A stretch of DNA of 64,000 nt, from contig NZ_AUGP01000018.1 in NCBI RefSeq assembly GCF_000422725.1, positions 302,193 through 366,192 of the forward strand. The letters are read 5' to 3'. The position numbers and the translations under genes were made by a program. The notes under the pieces were generated by a model that worked only from the letters and a program-made list of their open reading frames with translations, did not search any database and was not told the DNA's origin. This stretch comes from Flavobacterium subsaxonicum WB 4.1-42 = DSM 21790. GTDB lineage: Bacteria > Bacteroidota > Bacteroidia > Flavobacteriales > Flavobacteriaceae. Positions 60,084 through 64,000 of the stretch are shown piece after piece (position 1 is the stretch's first letter; each line of letters begins with the position of its first letter).

Positions 60084-63000
60084 ATGAAAAGAATTACATT
60101 ACTGCTTATTTCCCTGCTGTGCATACAATTTGTATCGGCTAATAAGCATAGTATCACCCCGCCAAAATCTAACAAAAAAGTTTATTTTGCGCCCCCTAAT
60201 GATAATTGTGCCAACGCCACTACGTTAACTGTTAATGCAGGTGCTACATGTACATCTACAGCAACGGCATCGTTTACGGCAGCAACGGCATCAACAGGAG
60301 AGGTTGCCCCTTGCACCAGCTTAACCACGCCAATTGGAGGCCAGGATATCTGGTACCAGTTTACAGCTACGGCAACCACGCATACCATTGCACTATCTAA
60401 CTTTGCAGGGTCTATACAGCCGGTTATGCTGGTATTGTATGAGGGTGAGTGTGGCGCTTTAACGCAGATGTATTGCAGCGCCAATAATGTTATAATTGCA
60501 TCGGGGCTAACACCTGGTACAGTTTATAAACTGCGCAGCTATTTTAACCTTGCCAGCCCAAGCCTTACCACTACATTTAATATATGCGTAACCACACCAC
60601 CGGCAAGCAGTAATTTAGATTGTTCTATAAACACAATTAATTATAGTTTTGAAACCCCCGCGCCGCCAGCGGGAGCAGGATGGCCAAATTTTGTTAATGA
60701 TAATACGGTACAAGGTTGGAGAACTACTAATAATGACCATATTATTGAGTTTTGGCCATCTCCTTCAGCCGAAGGTGTTATTGCCTTCCAAGGATCGCAA
60801 TTTATAGAGCTTAACGCTAATGCCAATCAGGGCACTATGGGTGTTTACCAAGATTATGCTACACCACAGTCTACTGTGTTTACTATTAAGTTTGCCCACC
60901 GTGGGCGTATGGGAACAGACGTTTGTAAGCTTATGGCGGGACCTGCAGGCGGTACGCTTCAGCAGGTAGTTCAGGTTTCAACTCCTAATACTGGATGGGT
61001 ACATTATGGAGAAGCACCTAATGCTGCCATAACTTATACCGTACCGGCAGACCAGCCTATAACGCGTTTTTATTTCCAGGCAGTTTCTACTTCTACAGGA
61101 GATACCAGTGTTGGTAACTATTTGGATGCTATTGAGTTTACAGCGCAAAACCAGATTATTACGCCTACCCCTAATTATATGCCCTGCGGCACACTTTCTA
61201 TAGATGTAGAAGCTGCAGGTATTGGTAGCTGGACACCACATGCCGATAATCCGGGTACGGCAACAATATCAGATCCTACTTCTACAAATATTACAATATC
61301 AAACTTTTCTACCCCTGGTATTTACTTGTTCGATTGGGGTACAAGTAACTGTATAAGTACAATGGAGGTTGAATTTGTTGGCGCCGAGCCGGAGCCACCA
61401 ACCGTTGCCAATTTAACTTATTGCCAGGGCCAGACCGCTCCTGTGCTTACCGTAGGTTTTGACCAAGGTAACACCGTTGGATGGTTTTACGGTAGTGCAT
61501 GGCATACAGACCCTCCGGTAGTAAATACAGCTACTTTAGGTACTACAACTTATTATGTTAGGCAAACAACGCCTAACGGTTGCGAGAGTGTATCTACCTC
61601 TTTTACTGTAACAATTGTGGCACTTAACCCATCGGTTACATCATTTACATTGCCTGCTGCTGTTTGTGCGGGTGCGGCAAACGTTGTGCCAACTCCAGCA
61701 ACCGATTTTACAACAGGTGGTGTATACAGTGCTGGTACGGGCTTAAACATAGACCCCGCTACAGGCGAAATTGACCTTGCAACAAGTACTCCGGGTTCTT
61801 ACACCGTTACTTATACAGTTGCTGCTAACCCTGCAAGCTGTTTACAGGCAGGTAGCAGCACAGCTCCAATAACCATAAATGCCGCACCAGTTTTAGCGGC
61901 TGCCACAGCAATAGAACTTTGCGATAACGATTATGATGGCCTTGCTATCTTTAACCTTAACCCTGCAGGAACGCAGGTGCTTAATGGGCAAACGGGTTAC
62001 ACGGTTACTTATCATGAATCGTTAGCCGAAGCCGAAGCCGGTACCGGTGCCATTACAACTCCAGGAGCTTATCCTTCAGAAACTGCGAACACCCAGACTA
62101 TATTTATAAGGGTAGTGCAAACAGGTACTACAACCAACTGTTATTCAATACAAACGGTAGACCTTATTGTACATCCTAAACCTGCTGTACCGGTAGTTTC
62201 TAATTACACATTGTGTGATGACGCTGTCACAACGGGCGAAGCCACCGTGTTTAACCTTACTACCAAAAATACAGAGGCAGTAGGGGCAGACGCAACTTTA
62301 GCCGTTACTTATTATAGCAGCCAGGCTGCGGCCCAGGCAGGAACTCCGGAAATTCCTACTCCGCAAGCCTATACTAATACCGCCAACCCGCAAACGGTTT
62401 GGGTAAGGGTAGAAAATACTTTTGGATGCTTTAGCATATCGTCATTCAACCTTATAGTAAATCCGTTACCTCCTGTAAGTGCTACAGCACAGCTTCAGGA
62501 ATGTGATGAAGATGGTGCTGCCGATTTTACACTTACCGAATTAAACACCCTTATAATTGCCAATCCGGCCGGTTATACCTTTACATATTATGCGTCTCAG
62601 GCTTTAGCCGATGATGCATCGACAGATGTGTTGCCTTCCGTATATACAACTGCAACCACTACAATATATGTGCGCGTTGTAAATAATACAACAGGTTGCT
62701 TTATTGTAACACCGGCACAGCTTAATGTAATAGCGCGTCCGGTAACGGTACCTGCAACACCATTACAGGTGTGCGATGTATTGCCAAATGATGGTATTGC
62801 GGTATTCGACCTTACTTTGGCAGGTACAGAGGTTATTAATGGCCAGACCGGCTTAACGGTAACCTACCATACTACAGAGGCTGCAGCCGAGAACGGCACG
62901 GGTGCAATAACTACCCCGGCAACATATACAAACAATACTGCTATTCCTGTTATATATATAAGAGTAATACCAACAGGCACAACAACCAATTGTGCAACGG

Positions 63001-64000
63001 TAGAGCCGGTTCAACTTATTGTTAATCCTGCTCCGGTAATTCCTGCTATAGCAGATTACGTGCTTTGCGATGATAACAATTCTCCTGATGGCGAAGAGCT
63101 ATTTGACCTTACCACATTAAATGATGATGTTACGGTTAACCCTCTTGCAACGGTAACGTACTACACAAGTCAGGCCAATGCACTTGCAGGCACTCCGCAA
63201 ATACCAAACCCAACATCTTACCAAAGCGGTAACGCAACATTATGGGTAAGGGTACAAACCCAGTTTGGTTGTTTTAGTGTGGCATCGTTTAACCTTGTGG
63301 TTAACCCGCTACCGGTTGTAAACACTGCAATGGAACCATTTTATGCCTGCGAAGAAACTCCGGGCCAGGGTATATTTAACTTAGATCTTATTGCGCCTTT
63401 AGTAACCAATGGCGCTGCCGGTTATACTGTGGCTTATTACGCTACATTGCAACAGGCACAAACAGGTGGCGCAGGCCTTTCTACGCCGTATTCATCTACT
63501 ACGGCTACAATTTATGTAAAGGTAATTGATGAAATTACCGGATGTGCGTCGATAACCACGGCTGATCTTGAAGTGCTTCCTGCACCAATAGCCCCTGTAG
63601 TACCGGCATTAGAAGAGTGCGACGCTAACAACGACCAGGTAGCTGTATTCAACATCAACACAGCACTTGATTATATCCTGTCGTACATGGGCGGATCGGT
63701 AACACTTACCGTACACGAAACATTAGCAGATGCCACTTTTGGAGCTAACCCTCTAAGTGATGCACAAATTGATGCTTATACTAACGTTTTTGCTTTTACA
63801 ACAAATGGGGTTCAGACATTATATATTAATGTTTCTTCTAACCAGACCGAATGTTTCGACATTGCAGAGCTGCAATTGATCGTACACCCAACCCCTGTTG
63901 CAGTAACCCCTGCAGTGCCATACCAGCTTTGCGACAACGGCGCAAGCGATACCGATGGCCAGGCCGTATTCGACCTTACCACGTATGCCGAAGAAGTACT
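60084..64000 (+). CDS. Giant repetitive secreted surface protein (5' part, runs off the window)
   Basis: At least 1305 residues with no stop. Signal peptide (about 1-19, ending VSA), a PPC-like/jelly-roll first domain (about 40-175), a second jelly-roll (about 180-360, FETPAPPAGAGWPNFVN..., SQFIELNANANQGTMG), then Ig-like segments, and from about residue 611 tandem units of 90-100 residues. Each unit starts with LCDxxx(D/E)G...FxLT, carries VTYYxS...A..G, IYVRV and (N/T)xGC, and ends LxVxPxP. Eight units begin at about 611, 710, 805, 895, 993, 1088, 1178 and 1281. Such flavobacterial proteins usually end in a T9SS type B domain and serve as adhesins; the end is outside the window. Confidence 0.85.
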   Translation, partial: MKRITLLLISLLCIQFVSANKHSITPPKSNKKVYFAPPNDNCANATTLTVNAGATCTSTATASFTAATASTGEVAPCTSLTTPIGGQDIWYQFTATATTHTIALSNFAGSIQPVMLVLYEGECGALTQMYCSANNVIIASGLTPGTVYKLRSYFNLASPSLTTTFNICVTTPPASSNLDCSINTINYSFETPAPPAGAGWPNFVNDNTVQGWRTTNNDHIIEFWPSPSAEGVIAFQGSQFIELNANANQGTMGVYQDYATPQSTVFTIKFAHRGRMGTDVCKLMAGPAGGTLQQVVQVSTPNTGWVHYGEAPNAAITYTVPADQPITRFYFQAVSTSTGDTSVGNYLDAIEFTAQNQIITPTPNYMPCGTLSIDVEAAGIGSWTPHADNPGTATISDPTSTNITISNFSTPGIYLFDWGTSNCISTMEVEFVGAEPEPPTVANLTYCQGQTAPVLTVGFDQGNTVGWFYGSAWHTDPPVVNTATLGTTTYYVRQTTPNGCESVSTSFTVTIVALNPSVTSFTLPAAVCAGAANVVPTPATDFTTGGVYSAGTGLNIDPATGEIDLATSTPGSYTVTYTVAANPASCLQAGSSTAPITINAAPVLAAATAIELCDNDYDGLAIFNLNPAGTQVLNGQTGYTVTYHESLAEAEAGTGAITTPGAYPSETANTQTIFIRVVQTGTTTNCYSIQTVDLIVHPKPAVPVVSNYTLCDDAVTTGEATVFNLTTKNTEAVGADATLAVTYYSSQAAAQAGTPEIPTPQAYTNTANPQTVWVRVENTFGCFSISSFNLIVNPLPPVSATAQLQECDEDGAADFTLTELNTLIIANPAGYTFTYYASQALADDASTDVLPSVYTTATTTIYVRVVNNTTGCFIVTPAQLNVIARPVTVPATPLQVCDVLPNDGIAVFDLTLAGTEVINGQTGLTVTYHTTEAAAENGTGAITTPATYTNNTAIPVIYIRVIPTGTTTNCATVEPVQLIVNPAPVIPAIADYVLCDDNNSPDGEELFDLTTLNDDVTVNPLATVTYYTSQANALAGTPQIPNPTSYQSGNATLWVRVQTQFGCFSVASFNLVVNPLPVVNTAMEPFYACEETPGQGIFNLDLIAPLVTNGAAGYTVAYYATLQQAQTGGAGLSTPYSSTTATIYVKVIDEITGCASITTADLEVLPAPIAPVVPALEECDANNDQVAVFNINTALDYILSYMGGSVTLTVHETLADATFGANPLSDAQIDAYTNVFAFTTNGVQTLYINVSSNQTECFDIAELQLIVHPTPVAVTPAVPYQLCDNGASDTDGQAVFDLTTYAEEV

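Noticed and set aside
1..64000. tRNA, rRNA, tmRNA or riboswitch
   Set aside because: The intergenic regions were read for tRNA-like arms and for known riboswitch cores (FMN near ribH, TPP, cobalamin near the TonB genes); none was convincing.
1..64000. Insertion sequence or prophage
   Set aside because: No transposase, integrase or phage structural gene could be seen; only dispersed palindromic repeats occur.

Overview
The window looks like chromosomal DNA of a Flavobacteriaceae bacterium, most likely Flavobacterium or a close relative. The grounds are: TAnnTTTG-type -7 boxes in front of many genes; few Shine-Dalgarno sites; lipoproteins whose lipidated Cys is followed by Asp/Glu/Asn-rich stretches; type IX secretion (T9SS) C-terminal domains; FecI/FecR/TonB-receptor loci; LytS/LytTR regulation; and housekeeping proteins of Bacteroidota type. 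No rRNA, tRNA, CRISPR array, insertion sequence or phage gene was seen.

Layout. 1-7.4 kb: htpG, a lipocalin-like lipoprotein next to an OmpA/glycine-zipper lipoprotein, a beta-barrel protein, a possible 26-residue ORF ending in a terminator, an ABC ATPase and a FabH-type synthase. 7.4-9.7 kb: an L,D-transpeptidase and an AT-rich DUF262/DUF1524 (GmrSD-like) gene, the clearest candidate for horizontal acquisition and phage defence. 9.8-13.2 kb: an outer-membrane TonB-type receptor and a 0.6 kb array of GC-rich palindromic repeats. 13.2-20.1 kb: argS with a ~100-residue internal insertion, then a tightly packed SGNH / SGNH+LysM / MBOAT operon that looks like a cell-envelope (probably peptidoglycan) O-acetylation machine. 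20.2-28.7 kb: a secreted PNGase F-like amidase with a T9SS tail; an ECF sigma / FecR / TonB-transducer operon; two lipoproteins; and a gene-free stretch with four successive terminators. A promoter-like motif (13 identical bases, 9-base spacer, CTGTT) occurs three times around the ECF locus and is the strongest new signal here. 28.7-37 kb: ffh, folD, a SUFU-domain protein, a small unknown gene, an SMP-30 family protein and a large T9SS-exported protein of four repeated modules. 37-45.2 kb: two paralogous SDRs under an AraC regulator, a 0.4 kb transcript unit with a 21-residue hydrophobic ORF, a LytS/LytTR pair, lpxK, and small lipoproteins, two of which share a four-cysteine domain and a promoter architecture. 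45.2-59.7 kb: core genes (Nif3-like, a CdsZ-like coiled coil lacking its zinc cysteines, hydrolase, rluF-like, gap, lipA, tonB, ECF sigma plus glycosyltransferase, murB, DUF2461, recF, TPR protein, ribH). 60.1-64 kb: the 5' part of a giant repetitive surface protein that runs off the window.

How it fits together: much of the window serves the outer envelope (LPS lipid A, murein synthesis and modification, TonB-linked import, lipoproteins, T9SS-secreted enzymes and adhesins) with local regulators embedded among core metabolism and DNA/RNA functions. All functional calls rest on reading the translated sequences by eye; no database search was run.
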